This document shows, piece by piece, positions 35,498 through 45,024 of a DNA stretch of 64,000 nucleotides. The DNA is from Streptomyces ferrugineus (lineage in GTDB: Bacteria; Actinomycetota; Actinomycetes; Streptomycetales; Streptomycetaceae). The stretch lies in contig NZ_CP063373.1 in NCBI RefSeq assembly GCF_015160855.1, forward strand, positions 4,588,001 to 4,652,000, written 5' to 3'. The first letter of the stretch is position 1. Each line of letters begins with the position of its first letter. Both the position numbers and the translations under genes were made by a program. The notes under the pieces are model-generated. The model ran no database searches and was not told the origin of the DNA. It worked only from the letters and a program-made list of their open reading frames with translations.

Positions 35498-36469
35498 TCA
35501 GCCCCGTACCCCCACGTCCTTGCGCCACCTGACGAACTGCTGGTCCGGATCGCCGGTGTACGCCCACGGCGCGCGCGTGGCGCGCCGCCCCAGCATCCGG
35601 AAGAGGGCCCCGGCGATGTCCCGGGCCCGCGCCTGACTTGCCGCGTGTGCCAGGTAGTTGAGGTCGCGCAGCTCGCCGGGGGCCACGCCCTGCTCCCCGC
35701 GGCCCATGATCCAGCGCTCCCAGGTTCGGCGTACGTCGCTGACGGCGCCGTCGTTGCTCCAGTGCTGCCCGAGCCCCATGGCGGCATGCTGTCCCTTGGC
35801 CGCGTCCAGGGCGTACCGGAACTCCTCGACCCGGGCGTACTGCACGAGCACCGGCAGCGGGCAGCCGGGCGGCGCCACCCCGGCCGCGTCGCGGGCGAAG
35901 TCGTACATCAGGCCGTGGGTGCCGTGCCAGCGCGCGGAGTAGTAGTGCAGCACCTGCAGATGACCCTCCACGCTGTACGGGTCGCGGCCGTGCAACTCGT
36001 CCCACCAGCGCCCCAGTTCCTGCCGCCGTACTCCTTGCGGATACAGCCGTGCCACGGACATCAGCGAGATCCACGGCGTGGGATCGTCTGGATACGAGTC
36101 GGCGGCCTTGAGGCACGACAGCACCGCGGTGTCGATGCGCTGCTGGTCGATCGGCACGCCCCGGCCCGCGGCGATGGCCACGTTGAACGCCCGGGCCGTC
36201 TCCGTGGCCGCCCGCAGCACCAGCGCGTCGCCGCTGTGCGGCTCGGCGGCGAGCCACGACTCCACGGTCGAACTGCCCGCGCAGGCCTGGGCGAGCAACC
36301 GGACCCGGTGGCCCCGCACCAGCCAGTCGGGCCCGGTGGCCCGCAGCAGCTCCCGCAGGCCCTGCCAGCGGCCGATGACGATGTCCTGGCGGGCACGGGT
36401 GAGGGGAGCGTCCCCGCAGTCGGGATCGAAGTCGGGAGTGAAGTCGCGTTTGAAGTTGCCTCGCGCCAT
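35498..36469 (-). CDS. Hypothetical protein in operon with APC permease
   Basis: A 323-aa soluble protein with no signal peptide or membrane segment. It looks mostly helical, with repeated Trp/Arg-rich motifs (GRWQGLRELLRATGPDWLVR, DPYSVEGHLQVLHYYSARW), perhaps TPR-like. I do not recognise the family. It begins 12 bases after the amino-acid permease gene ends, with GGGGA before its ATG, so the two are co-transcribed. Confidence 0.7.
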   Translation of the reverse strand: MARGNFKRDFTPDFDPDCGDAPLTRARQDIVIGRWQGLRELLRATGPDWLVRGHRVRLLAQACAGSSTVESWLAAEPHSGDALVLRAATETARAFNVAIAAGRGVPIDQQRIDTAVLSCLKAADSYPDDPTPWISLMSVARLYPQGVRRQELGRWWDELHGRDPYSVEGHLQVLHYYSARWHGTHGLMYDFARDAAGVAPPGCPLPVLVQYARVEEFRYALDAAKGQHAAMGLGQHWSNDGAVSDVRRTWERWIMGRGEQGVAPGELRDLNYLAHAASQARARDIAGALFRMLGRRATRAPWAYTGDPDQQFVRWRKDVGVRG

Positions 36470-36481
36470 CGCCGGTCCCCC

Positions 36482-37957
36482 TCAGAAGTCGGTGGGAAGA
36501 CCCTCGTGGACGAGGGGACCTCGGTCGCCGCCGCCCCCGGCGGGGACGTAGTCCGCCTCGACGGTCCGGGTGGCGTCGAGCTTGGCGGGGCGGTAGTAGT
36601 CGCTGCCCCGCCGCCAGTACCAGAGCATCGGGACCAGCCCGGCCGCGAGACCGCCGATGCCGATCGCGATCGCCGAGCCGCTCAGCTCGCCCAGCGACTC
36701 GACGAAGATCCAGAACATGAACAGGGCCCCGAACAGCGGCCACAGCCCACCGAGGACGAAGGCACCCACCGACGTCAGCAGCACCTTGCGGTAGGCGACG
36801 ACCGCCGCCAGACCCGTCAGCCCGTAGTACACGGCGATCTGCAGCCCGATCGCCGAGATGGCGTCCGCCAGGATGTCGCCCACCGTGCCCAGGGCGTTGG
36901 AGGCGACGAACATCGCCAGCGCCACCACGCCGACCACCGCGATCGCCACCCACGGCGTGTTCCACCGGTGGTGCACCCGGCCCAGCGCGGCCGGCATCGT
37001 ACGGTCCCGGCCCATCGCGAACAGCGAGCGCGTGACCTGGATGAGCGTGGTCTCCAGCGTGGCGACGGTGGACAGCATCACCGCCACGATCAGCAACTTG
37101 CCGCCCCAGCCCGGCCACAGCTCCTCACCGAGCACCGCCAGCACGTTGGCGTCGTTCGCCTGGATCTGCTCCGAGGAGAGGATGATGTTCACCGCGATCG
37201 TGAACACCTCGAACAGCAGGAAGACGATGCCCACCCCGATCAGCCCCGCGAGCCCGGTCGTACGGCGGCTGTCGCGGGTCTCCTCGCTGAGGTTGCTGGT
37301 GACGTCCCAGCCCCAGTAGTAGAACGCGGCGATCAGCGCCCCCGAGGCGAACCCGGTGACCCCGTCGAAGTGCCCGAAGCCGAGCCAGGACCAGTCGAAG
37401 GCGCGGGCGTTCGGCGAGTGGAGGAGGGCGAGTACGGCGAACAGGGCCAGTATCGCCAGCTCGACACCGGAGATCGCGATCTGCGCCCGGACGGTGAGCC
37501 GGGCCCCGCCCAGCACCACCAGCAGCATGACCAGGAACCAGCAGGCGCCGACCAGCGTGGACAGCGCGGTGTTCCGCGCGAGTTCCTCGTCGAACAGGGT
37601 GAGCGTCATCGATCCGGCGGGCAGCGAGCCGGCCACCATGAACAGGGTCGTCGAGATCACCAGCGCCCAGCCGCTGACGAAGCCCAGAAAGGGGTGCAGC
37701 GTCCGCCCCACCCAGGAGTAACTCGCGCCCGCGTTCACATCGATCCGGCTGAGGCGGCTGAAGGCGAGAGCGATGCCCAGCATCGGTATCGCGCAGTACA
37801 GCAGCGCGGCCGGACTGGCCAGGCCCACCGAGCCGACGAGAACCGCCGTGATCGCTGCGATCGAGTACGCCGGGGCGCTGCCCGCGACCGCCATCACCAC
37901 CGTGTCGAACGTGCCGAGGGCATTGGCTTGCAGCCCTCTGCCCGTGTTGTTGCTCAT
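36482..37957 (-). CDS. APC family amino acid permease
   Basis: A 491-aa secondary transporter with about 12 membrane helices. The first helix shows the unwound APC motif (VVMAVAGSAPAYSIAA) and helix 6 the region ALIAAFYYWGWDVTSNLSEETRD typical of amino acid/polyamine permeases. The substrate is unknown. ATG 37957 has GGAAAG about 8 bases upstream. Downstream partner is the hypothetical gene ending at 35498. Confidence 0.88.
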   Translation of the reverse strand: MSNNTGRGLQANALGTFDTVVMAVAGSAPAYSIAAITAVLVGSVGLASPAALLYCAIPMLGIALAFSRLSRIDVNAGASYSWVGRTLHPFLGFVSGWALVISTTLFMVAGSLPAGSMTLTLFDEELARNTALSTLVGACWFLVMLLVVLGGARLTVRAQIAISGVELAILALFAVLALLHSPNARAFDWSWLGFGHFDGVTGFASGALIAAFYYWGWDVTSNLSEETRDSRRTTGLAGLIGVGIVFLLFEVFTIAVNIILSSEQIQANDANVLAVLGEELWPGWGGKLLIVAVMLSTVATLETTLIQVTRSLFAMGRDRTMPAALGRVHHRWNTPWVAIAVVGVVALAMFVASNALGTVGDILADAISAIGLQIAVYYGLTGLAAVVAYRKVLLTSVGAFVLGGLWPLFGALFMFWIFVESLGELSGSAIAIGIGGLAAGLVPMLWYWRRGSDYYRPAKLDATRTVEADYVPAGGGGDRGPLVHEGLPTDF

Positions 37958-38266
37958 GCGCGCCGCTTTCCGTCGTGCACGACGCCGGGGCGATGCGGCC
38001 CCGACGGCGTAGAGGGGGGTGGGGTGGAACAACGCCACGAACCGCAGAGGGGTGACCTCGGGCCAGGGGCGGCGAAACGGGGTGGCGGACACTGTACGCC
38101 GTTGCGTTGTCGCACGGTCACGCCGTGTGTGCGAGTGATGATAGCCATACCCCTTGAGGTCTCAAGCGCCGTGGGATCTCCCAGGGTTGGACGACGCGCG
38201 ACGGGAAACGCGTTGAGGACATGCGTGAGCCGGACCGGCAGACGCCCGCGAGCGAAGGAGGCATCC
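37958..38266. other. Divergent intergenic region with palindrome CTTGAG-GT-CTCAAG
   Basis: No gene is seen in these 309 bp between the permease and the DUF5709-type gene. A short palindrome CTTGAG-GT-CTCAAG lies at 38153-38166, next to an AT-richer patch (GATGATAGCCATACC), so the promoters are probably here. GAAGGAG near the right end is the ribosome site of the next gene. Confidence 0.4.
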
Positions 38267-38764
38267 ATGGGCACCGAACACACGCCCTCCGAGCAGATGG
38301 CGGACGACGCGTACCAGCCCACCGGAAGCAACGAGGAACAGCAGGACGCCGCACCGCTCGACCTCCAGGACGCCGTCGACGAGCGGACCTACGACGACAC
38401 CCTCGACGAGGGCTACTCCCCGCCGGAGAAGCCCCTCGGGGTCTCCAAGCACGGCACCACCGCCGCCGAACAGCACACCGGCGAGACCCTCGACGAACGG
38501 CTCGCCCAGGAGGTCCCCGAGGTCGGCGTGCCGGCCGGCGACGAGGTGGGCGACCTCCCGGGCGGCGACGGCGAACCCGTCGACCCCGAAGCCGGCACCG
38601 ACCGCGCGGGCCGACTGGTCGCCCCGGACGAGGGCCTCCGCGGCGACACCACGAAGGAGGAGATCGCCGCCGACCGGGGCATCGACGGCGGAGCGGCCGG
38701 CGCCGAGGAGGCCGCGGTGCACGTGGTCGACGACGAAGAGCTGCGGGAGGGCGGGGAGACCTGA
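38267..38764 (+). CDS. DUF5709-type acidic protein
   Basis: A 165-aa, very acidic, low-complexity protein (DERTYDDTLDEGYSPPEKPLG, the family hallmark) without membrane segments. The DUF5709 family is common in Streptomyces and related genera and its function is not known. GAAGGAG is well placed before ATG 38267. Single gene, convergent with sthA. Confidence 0.8.
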   Translation: MGTEHTPSEQMADDAYQPTGSNEEQQDAAPLDLQDAVDERTYDDTLDEGYSPPEKPLGVSKHGTTAAEQHTGETLDERLAQEVPEVGVPAGDEVGDLPGGDGEPVDPEAGTDRAGRLVAPDEGLRGDTTKEEIAADRGIDGGAAGAEEAAVHVVDDEELREGGET

Positions 38765-38789
38765 CGCCCGGCCTCGATGCGGGGGGGGC

Positions 38790-40193
38790 TCAGTCCCCGA
38801 TGCGGTCGATCTGGCGCAGCCTGTTCGTGGCGTCCAGGGCGGCGACCTTGTACGACTCCGCGAGCGTCGGGTAGTTGAACACCGCGTCGACGAGATAGTC
38901 GACGGTCCCGCCGCACCCCATCACCGACTGCCCGATGTGGATGAGCTCCGTCGCCCCCGTACCGAAGCAGTGCACCCCGAGCAGGGTGCGGTCCGCGGGG
39001 GAGACCAGCAGTTTCAGCATGCCGTGCGAGTCGCCGATGATCTGCCCGCGGGCCAGCTCGCGGTAGCGGGAGATGCCCACCTCGAACGGCACCCGGTCCT
39101 CGGTGAGCTGGTCCTCGGTCCGCCCCACGAAGCTGATCTCCGGGATGGTGTAGATCCCGATCGGCTGGAGGTTGAGCATCGGGCCGACGGGCTCCCCACA
39201 GGCGTGGTATGCCGCCGCACGCCCCTGTTCCATGGCGGTAGCGGCCAGCGCGGGGAAGCCGATGACGTCGCCGACGGCGTAGATGTGCGGCACCTCGGTG
39301 CGGTAGTGCTCGTCGACCGTGATCCGGCCGCGCGCGTCCGCGGTCAGCCCGGCCTTGTCCAGGTCCAGCTCATCGGTGAGCCCCTGCCGGCCCGCCGAGT
39401 ACATCATCGTGTCCGCGGGGATCTTCTTGCCGCTCTCCAGGATGGTCAGCGTCCCGCGCGGATGCCGTTCGACGGCGGCCACGGTCTCCCCGAAGCGGAA
39501 CGTGACGGCGAGGTCGCGCAGGTGGTACTTGAGCGACTCGATCACCTCGACGTCGCACATGTCGAGCATCCCGGCGCGCTTCTCCACCACGGTGATCTTG
39601 CTGCCGAGCGCGGCGAACATCGAGGCGTACTCCATGCCGATCACCCCGGCGCCCACGATGACCATGGAACGCGGCACCCGCTCCAGCGCGAGCACGTTGT
39701 CCGAGTCCATGATCGTCCGCCCGTCGAACTCCACGCTGCCCGGTCGTGCGGGCCGGGTGCCGGTGGCGATGACGATGCGCTCGGCGGTCAGCAGCCGCTC
39801 ATGGCCGGTGATCTCGCGCAGGGCGACGGTGTGCGGGTCGACGAAGCGGCCGGTGCCGGCGTAGAGGGCGACGTGGTTGCGGGAGAGCTGGCTGCGGATG
39901 ACGTCCACCTCGCGGCCGACCACGTGCCGGGTGCGCGCGGTGAGGTCGGCGACGGTGATGTCCTCCTTGAGCCGGTAGCTCTGCCCGTACAGATCGCGCT
40001 GGGTGAGACCCGTCAGGTACAGCACCGCCTCGCGCAGGGTCTTGGAGGGGATGGTCCCGGTGTGGATGGACACGCCGCCCACCATGTCGGGGCGGTCGAC
40101 GACGGCGACGCGGCGGCCCAGCTTGGCCGCGGCGATGGCGGCCTTCTGGCCACCGGGGCCGGATCCGATGACGAGCATGTCGAAGTCGGGCAC
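38790..40193 (-). CDS. sthA: Soluble pyridine nucleotide transhydrogenase
   Basis: A 467-aa flavoprotein that moves reducing equivalents between NADPH and NAD+ in the cytoplasm. It has the FAD loop GSGPGG (about 10-15), the NAD(P) loop [14 protein letters not shown], and the dimer domain near the end. The usual disulfide of lipoamide dehydrogenases is absent: the segment reads [16 protein letters not shown], as in SthA. The start is GTG 40193, right after GGAGG; a downstream ATG at 40178 is a weaker alternative. Monocistronic. Confidence 0.92.
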   Translation of the reverse strand: MPDFDMLVIGSGPGGQKAAIAAAKLGRRVAVVDRPDMVGGVSIHTGTIPSKTLREAVLYLTGLTQRDLYGQSYRLKEDITVADLTARTRHVVGREVDVIRSQLSRNHVALYAGTGRFVDPHTVALREITGHERLLTAERIVIATGTRPARPGSVEFDGRTIMDSDNVLALERVPRSMVIVGAGVIGMEYASMFAALGSKITVVEKRAGMLDMCDVEVIESLKYHLRDLAVTFRFGETVAAVERHPRGTLTILESGKKIPADTMMYSAGRQGLTDELDLDKAGLTADARGRITVDEHYRTEVPHIYAVGDVIGFPALAATAMEQGRAAAYHACGEPVGPMLNLQPIGIYTIPEISFVGRTEDQLTEDRVPFEVGISRYRELARGQIIGDSHGMLKLLVSPADRTLLGVHCFGTGATELIHIGQSVMGCGGTVDYLVDAVFNYPTLAESYKVAALDATNRLRQIDRIGD

Positions 40194-40348
40194 CCTCCGG
40201 AGTCTGACAGCCGCAAGACCGCTTTCGAAAGGGTGAGCCGTGAACCACTGCCCGGCCGAAGTGCCGGATCCGGAACGGAAGTTGCGGCTCGGCGCGGCCC
40301 ACGCGTCTTTCGCCCCGCCGCTCGGGCGCGATGTCCGGCGCGCGGGTC

Positions 40349-40354
40349 GATAAT
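40349..40354 (+). promoter_or_regulatory. -10 box of a leaderless promoter
   Basis: GATAAT ends 7 bases before ATG 40361 and no ribosome site is present, so transcription should begin at or next to the start codon of the sulfite-oxidase-family gene. Confidence 0.5.
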
Positions 40355-40360
40355 GCGGGT

Positions 40361-41491
40361 ATGGGTCATCGACTGGCCGACGTGAGCACGCCGGCCCGGC
40401 TGGCCGCCCCGCAGGAGGGCATCGGCCGGGACGAACTGGCGCTCGCCACCCGCAACCACGGCCTGCCCCTCGAAGCCCTGCGCCACGACGTCACCCCACC
40501 CGGACTGCACTACGTCCTGACCCACTACGACATCCCGTACGTCCCCGACGACACCCCCTGGCCCCTGACCCTGAACGGCCGCGTCCGCCGCACCCTCCGC
40601 CTGGACCGGGCCGACCTCCGGGCATTCCCGCAGGTCACCACCCGCGTCACGCTGGAGTGCGCGGGAAACGGCCGCGCCCTGCTGACCCCCCGCCCGGTGA
40701 GCCAGCCCTGGCTCGTCGAGGCGGTCGGCACCGCCGAGTGGACCGGCGTGCCGCTGCGCCTGCTGCTCGCGGAGGCCGGAGTCGGCCCCGGCGCGGTCGA
40801 GGTGGTCTTCACCGGCGCCGACCACGGGGTCGAGCGCGGCGTCGAGCAGGACTACCAGCGTGCCCTGCCCCTCGACGTGGCCGTGGGCAGCGACCCCGAG
40901 GTGCTGGTGGCGTACGCGATGAACGGCGCCCCGCTGCCGCCGCAGCACGGCCGTCCGCTGCGGCTGATCGTGCCCGGCTGGTACGGCATGGCCCATGTGA
41001 AGTGGCTGCGCGAGATCACCGTCGTCGACGAACCGTTCACGGGGTTCCAGCAGGCCGTGGCCTACCGGCTGCGCCGGGATCCCGACGACGAGGGCGAGCC
41101 GGTCACCCGTATCGCCCCGCGCGCCCTGCTGGTCCCACCCGGCTTCCCGGATTTCATGTCCCGGGCCCGGGTGGTGCGGCCCGGTCCCGTGGCCCTGGAG
41201 GGACGTGCCTGGTCAGGGCGCGCACCGGTGACGCGCGTCGAGGTCAGCACGGACGGCGGGCGCACCTGGCGGGACGCCGAGCCGGCGCCGGACCACGGGC
41301 AGCGGTGGGCCTGGCGCGGCTGGCGGCACGACTGGACGGCGACCCCGGGCGAGCACGTGCTGACCGCGCGGGCCACGGACGCCGGCGGCGACACCCAGCC
41401 CCTGGACCAGCCCTGGAACCGCGGGGGCTTCGCCAACAACCTCGTCCAGCGGGTCCCGGTGCTGTGCCTGGACGAGGACGGGACGGCTTAG
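40361..41491 (+). CDS. Sulfite oxidase family molybdopterin enzyme
   Basis: A 376-aa protein with the molybdopterin domain (about 60-230), including the Mo-ligand Cys in TLECAGNGR and [13 protein letters not shown], and a C-terminal Mo-Co dimerisation domain of immunoglobulin type ([18 protein letters not shown]). There is no heme domain and no signal peptide, so it is a cytoplasmic oxidoreductase of this family, substrate unproven. An apparent leaderless promoter drives it and a strong hairpin follows its end. Confidence 0.88.
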   Translation: MGHRLADVSTPARLAAPQEGIGRDELALATRNHGLPLEALRHDVTPPGLHYVLTHYDIPYVPDDTPWPLTLNGRVRRTLRLDRADLRAFPQVTTRVTLECAGNGRALLTPRPVSQPWLVEAVGTAEWTGVPLRLLLAEAGVGPGAVEVVFTGADHGVERGVEQDYQRALPLDVAVGSDPEVLVAYAMNGAPLPPQHGRPLRLIVPGWYGMAHVKWLREITVVDEPFTGFQQAVAYRLRRDPDDEGEPVTRIAPRALLVPPGFPDFMSRARVVRPGPVALEGRAWSGRAPVTRVEVSTDGGRTWRDAEPAPDHGQRWAWRGWRHDWTATPGEHVLTARATDAGGDTQPLDQPWNRGGFANNLVQRVPVLCLDEDGTA

Positions 41492-41538
41492 CCCGCAACG
41501 GCAACGTGGCCCGCAACGGCACTGCGAAGGCATGCGGC

Positions 41539-41574
41539 GTCGCCCTGGGTGCACTCCCGCGTCCCCAGGGCGAC
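41539..41574. terminator. Hairpin terminator between convergent genes
   Basis: Arms GTCGCCCTGGG (41539-41549) and CCCAGGGCGAC (41564-41574) form a perfect 11-bp stem with a 14-base loop, between the convergent sulfite-oxidase gene and the small gene at 41600. No U-tract, as is common in Streptomyces. Confidence 0.7.
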
Positions 41575-41599
41575 CGGTGCCGATCGTGGCGGGGTACGG

Positions 41600-41809
41600 C
41601 TAGGGCAGGAGCTTGTCCAAGGCGGACGGCCCCTCGGCCGCCAGCTTGCGCTTGGCCCATTCCAGGTTGCGTGGAGTGATGTCCTTGCCTGAGGCAAGGA
41701 CGATGTCCTCGGGGGACACCTCGGTGCCGGTACGGGCGTGGAGCAGGTCGTCCGGGGTGGCGCGGTCCTCGGACGGCCCGGACGCTTCGGGCTGGGACGT
41801 CGGCATCAT
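41600..41809 (-). CDS. Small conserved hypothetical protein
   Basis: A 69-aa soluble protein starting MMPTSQPEASGPSEDR, with a possible short helix pair (PEDIVLASGKDITPRNLEWA, KRKLAAEGPSALDKLLP). GAGGAG is well placed before ATG 41809, and codon bias is normal. Function unknown. Confidence 0.65.
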   Translation of the reverse strand: MMPTSQPEASGPSEDRATPDDLLHARTGTEVSPEDIVLASGKDITPRNLEWAKRKLAAEGPSALDKLLP

Positions 41810-41937
41810 CTCTGCTCCTCGGATCCGGATCACTGGTTCGGGCCCGGTGAGGTCATCGGGTCTGTTATCACCATTCAACGCCTGAGCGGACCCTGCATCC
41901 GGAAGGGGCCGCAGACCCGCCCCGCACCGGGACCACG

Positions 41938-43146
41938 TCAGCCCTCGAAGGGCGTCAGCGTCAGCGTGATCCCCGTCGGCGCCGTGTCCTGGATGTACGA
42001 GGCGAAGTCGGCCACGTCGTCGAAGGCGAAGCCGTACGCCCTGCCGTCCTCGGTGGCCGTGTGCATCGCCTTGGCGTAGTGGTTGGTCAGGTCGGTCCGG
42101 TAGAAGGCGGCGGCGTCGGTCGTCGGCTGGGCGGGGTGGCTGAGCAGGGTCGAGCGGTTGAAGCCGGCGCCGAGGATCGCGGCGACGGGCCCCGTCGTGC
42201 CGTCGTTCGGGGCGGCGAGGTTGCCGTCGCAGAACAGCACGTCCCGGGTCGACGGCTTGGCGAAGGACACCTGCGCGGGCCCGTCGAAGGTGAACCGGTC
42301 GCCGCGCACCCGCCCGGTGAACGCCCCCGCGTTGGTGGTGACGGTGAGGTCCCGCCCGGTGTACGTGCTCCACACCTCGTCGATGTACGGCGCGAGGTAG
42401 TCTTTGGCGAACAGCCCGGCGTCCAGGCCGTGGCCCGGTGCGATGACGCGGGTGTCGTCCACGACGAGCCGGGCGAACTCCTCGACCTGGCGGACCGCGG
42501 CGAACGCGGCGGCACGTCCACCGGCGCGCAGCTTGCCCGTGGTCTGGTCCTCGGCGCCGGTCAGACGGATGCTCAGCGGCACGCTGAACATGTCGACCAT
42601 GGTGGTGTTGCAGAACATCCCCGACGCGTTGTACGTGAACTCGGCGCAGTCGTGCAGCACCGGGTAGTTGGGGTCCGAGGTCACCCAGCCGGCCGGGTAC
42701 TGCAGCGCGGCGTTGCCGTTGCCGTCGGTGACGGCCTTGAACTTGAGCTTCTCGCCGAGCGACACATAGATCCGGCCGGACATGTGGGGCAGGGACAGCC
42801 GGGTCTCGCCGCTGCCGGCGAGGGAGATGGCGTAGTCGGTGAAGCCGTCGGGGCCGTTGTCCGACAGCGCGATCGGCGCGAGGGTGCCGTCGGGCGTGAC
42901 ACGGACCTGCCTGCCGTCCTGGTTGCCGACGATGTAGAGGTGGACGTTCGCGTTGCCGAAGGAGCCGCTGTCGTTGACGATCGTCAGCGGCAGCGGACCC
43001 GCAGCGGCGGGCGCGCCATTGCCCGCGGACGTGCCCGCGAGGGCGTACGGGCCCATCGTGGCGGCGGCGGGGACGGCCACCGCCGCACCGCCCAGGGTGA
43101 ACAGAAGCCTGCGTCGGCCGAGTCGGCGCTGGTGACGGGAAGTCAT
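41938..43146 (-). CDS. GH64 family beta-1,3-glucanase, Tat-exported
   Basis: A 402-aa secreted hydrolase. A twin-arginine signal (RRRLLFTLGGAA) covers about residues 11-40. The mature region matches the laminaripentaose-producing beta-1,3-glucanase family: LPLTIVNDSGSFGNANVHLY, ASGMFCNTTMVDMFSVPLSI and HGLDAGLFAKDYLAPYI are typical. It would degrade fungal or algal beta-1,3-glucan outside the cell. GGGAG precedes ATG 43146. Two LacI-type palindromes lie upstream, so carbohydrate control is likely. Confidence 0.88.
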   Translation of the reverse strand: MTSRHQRRLGRRRLLFTLGGAAVAVPAAATMGPYALAGTSAGNGAPAAAGPLPLTIVNDSGSFGNANVHLYIVGNQDGRQVRVTPDGTLAPIALSDNGPDGFTDYAISLAGSGETRLSLPHMSGRIYVSLGEKLKFKAVTDGNGNAALQYPAGWVTSDPNYPVLHDCAEFTYNASGMFCNTTMVDMFSVPLSIRLTGAEDQTTGKLRAGGRAAAFAAVRQVEEFARLVVDDTRVIAPGHGLDAGLFAKDYLAPYIDEVWSTYTGRDLTVTTNAGAFTGRVRGDRFTFDGPAQVSFAKPSTRDVLFCDGNLAAPNDGTTGPVAAILGAGFNRSTLLSHPAQPTTDAAAFYRTDLTNHYAKAMHTATEDGRAYGFAFDDVADFASYIQDTAPTGITLTLTPFEG

Positions 43147-43217
43147 GTGGGGGGTCTCCCGGAGTACTTGTGGGGGTACTGGGGCCGTGGCGGCGAGCCG
43201 TGCGGCCCGGCTCGCCT

Positions 43218-43229
43218 GAGAGCGCTCTC
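43218..43229. promoter_or_regulatory. LacI-type operator GAGAGCGCTCTC
   Basis: A perfect 12-bp palindrome 72 bp before the GH64 gene, of the kind bound by LacI-family sugar repressors in Streptomyces (compare CebR-type sites with the same AGCGCT core). A near copy lies at 43413-43424. Confidence 0.6.
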
Positions 43230-43412
43230 GAAGCGGGTCGGACCGACCTCGGCCACCACCGATGGGCCCCGATGCTACGCACGACCACGGCATTGGCCAA
43301 TGGGTCTGCACCAAGTTCAAATCCCCTTGAGGTGCGTGAACTTGACGGACAGCGAAACGGGCACGGCCGCTTAAGCCCTGCCTAAGGCCTGTTTAAGCCT
43401 GGTGGTCGTCTT

Positions 43413-43424
43413 GAGAGCGCTTTC
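43413..43424. promoter_or_regulatory. Second LacI-type operator GAGAGCGCTTTC
   Basis: One mismatch from the first site, 195 bp away. It could help repression of the GH64 gene by looping, or serve the rightward acetyltransferase promoter. Confidence 0.5.
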
Positions 43425-43509
43425 ACCTTCTAAACCGATGGACGCCCCTGCCGAAGATCACATATCCTGTGGCTCCACGCCCTGAGACGGACGGAAGGAG
43501 GCGAGTGCC

Positions 43510-43572
43510 GTGCGGTTCACATCACTTCAGCGCTCCCTTTTCCGTGACCCCGGCGTGCGTATCGCGATCTGA
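43510..43572 (+). CDS. Short leader ORF (20 aa)
   Basis: GTG 43510 lies 8 bases after AAGGAGG, ideal spacing, and opens a 20-codon frame (MRFTSLQRSLFRDPGVRIAI) ending TGA at 43570-43572, 39 bases before the acetyltransferase start. The good ribosome site before such a short frame is the main evidence. It may be a leader peptide. A GTG at 43505 opens a competing 36-codon frame ending in a stop that overlaps the acetyltransferase start. Confidence 0.4.
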   Translation: MRFTSLQRSLFRDPGVRIAI

Positions 43573-43611
43573 CCGGGAGCGCTCCAAGCAGCCCACATCC
43601 CGGAGGAATCC

Positions 43612-44508
43612 GTGACCGAACTGGTCATCCGCGCGCTCACCGAGAGCGACGCCCATCTCTTCGACGCACACCCCGACCCGCTCGGCGCCCGTGAGGGCCA
43701 CCGGCAGACCCGATTCCGCCCCGAGTGGAAGCGGGTGGCCCTGCGCGACGGCGACGTCGTCGCACGTGGCGCCTGGTGGGGCGGCCCCGACGACTCGGAG
43801 CCCCTCAACATCAACTGGTTCGACGTGGCCGACGGCGAGGAGGAGGCCGGCGCCGAACTCCTGCGCTCCGCCCCCTGGCGGGTCGAACTCGAGATCAACC
43901 TGCCCGGCGGCTGGCGCGACGACCCCGCCCTCAAGGCAGCCGCCGAGGCCCGCTTCAACGCCGCCCGCGCGGCCGGATACGAACTCCTCGTCGAACGCTT
44001 CCTGTACCGCTGGACCCCCGACCTCGGCCTGCCCGAGCGCCCCGGACGCCTGCGCTTCAGCGCCGAGCCCGACGACGCGGTCTTCTTCGACGCCCTGCGC
44101 CGCATCCACTCCGTCACCCTGGACGCACACGCACTGCGGGACATCGAGGAGGGCGGCCTCGACAAGGCCGCCCAGGAGGAGCTGGACTTCTTCCACTGGT
44201 GCCCGTCCCCACGGGAGTGGTGGCAGGTCGCCCACACCCCGGAGGGCGACCTCGCCGGCATCCACATCCCGGCCCACAACCCCTCCGGCCCGACCGTCGG
44301 GTTCATCGGGGTCGTCCCGGAACAGCGCGGCCACGGCTACGCCTACGACCTACTCTCCGAGTGCACCCACGTCCTCGTCGAGCAGGGCGCGGAGTTCGTC
44401 ACCGGCGCGACGGACCAGGGCAACTTCCCGATGGCCGCGAACTTCGCCAGGGCGGGCTACCCCGTCGTCAAGGAACGGATCAACTTCCATGGGGTGAGCC
44501 AGGAGTAG
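43612..44508 (+). CDS. GNAT family N-acetyltransferase
   Basis: A 298-aa acetyltransferase, probably with two GNAT-like halves, the second holding the acetyl-CoA loop VGVVPEQRGHGYAYDLLSE (read from about 226: GFIGVVPEQRGHGYA) and DQGNFPMAANFARAGY. Substrate unknown. The GTG start has GGAGG 6 bases upstream and overlaps a stop codon of a preceding short frame, which hints at translational coupling with a leader. Confidence 0.85.
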   Translation: MTELVIRALTESDAHLFDAHPDPLGAREGHRQTRFRPEWKRVALRDGDVVARGAWWGGPDDSEPLNINWFDVADGEEEAGAELLRSAPWRVELEINLPGGWRDDPALKAAAEARFNAARAAGYELLVERFLYRWTPDLGLPERPGRLRFSAEPDDAVFFDALRRIHSVTLDAHALRDIEEGGLDKAAQEELDFFHWCPSPREWWQVAHTPEGDLAGIHIPAHNPSGPTVGFIGVVPEQRGHGYAYDLLSECTHVLVEQGAEFVTGATDQGNFPMAANFARAGYPVVKERINFHGVSQE

Positions 44509-44525
44509 CGACGCCAGGCCCCGCG

Positions 44526-44927
44526 TCACGCGACGGCGGTCCCCTCGAGCTCGACCATCTGGCCGGGGACCGCCAGTCGTGTCACCCCGAGCATCGTGGT
44601 GGCCGGCGCCACCCCGGCGGCGCCCAACCGCGACGCCAGCACGCCGTAGTGCGGGAACAGCAGATCGACGTCGGTGGTGTAGACGTTGAGCCGGACGAGG
44701 TTCGCGAGGGACATGCCGGCCTCGCCGAGCACGGCCTCCAGGTTGTCGAGGCTCAGCGCCAGTTGTGCGGCCATGTCGCCCTCGTGCAGGGGCTTGCCGT
44801 CGTCGCTCATCGCTGTCTGTCCCGAGCAGTACAGGGTCCGGGTGTGCCCGGAGACGATCTCACCCTGGTTGAATCCCAGCTCCGCCGACCACGTCACCGG
44901 GTTGACCGCCGTTCGTTCCACTGCCAC
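44526..44927 (-). CDS. RidA family protein
   Basis: A 133-aa member of the RidA/YjgF/UK114 family, which hydrolyses reactive enamine and imine intermediates made by PLP enzymes. The family core SGQTAMSDDGKPLHEGDMAAQ, then DLLFPHYG, is present. The typical Arg near the C-terminal active site is not obvious, so this may be a divergent subgroup. GTG 44927 is chosen because GGAG lies 5 bases before it. It is divergent from the WYL regulator, 97 bp apart. Confidence 0.82.
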   Translation of the reverse strand: MAVERTAVNPVTWSAELGFNQGEIVSGHTRTLYCSGQTAMSDDGKPLHEGDMAAQLALSLDNLEAVLGEAGMSLANLVRLNVYTTDVDLLFPHYGVLASRLGAAGVAPATTMLGVTRLAVPGQMVELEGTAVA

Positions 44928-45024
44928 ATCAGCTCCATTCGATTCCTGGAATTTCGTTCCTGGGAGCAAGGAGCCTTCCAACAAAGCACGACATCCTTTG
45001 TCATGTATTCGATAGGGTTTTCGT

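Noticed and set aside
34382..38764. A 1460-codon open frame on the plus strand crossing several genes
   Set aside because: It runs through the NiCoT, hypothetical, APC and DUF5709 genes in the wrong frame or strand and has no protein-like features; only its last 165 codons, in frame with the DUF5709-type protein, are real.
41491..41521. 13-bp direct repeat GCCCGCAACGGCA, 18 bp apart
   Set aside because: Overlaps a stop codon and a GC-rich spacer; likely a local duplication without function.
41600..43300. A 566-codon minus-strand frame over the GH64 gene
   Set aside because: Only the last 69 codons, with their own ribosome site, look real; the rest is antisense-frame noise over GH64.
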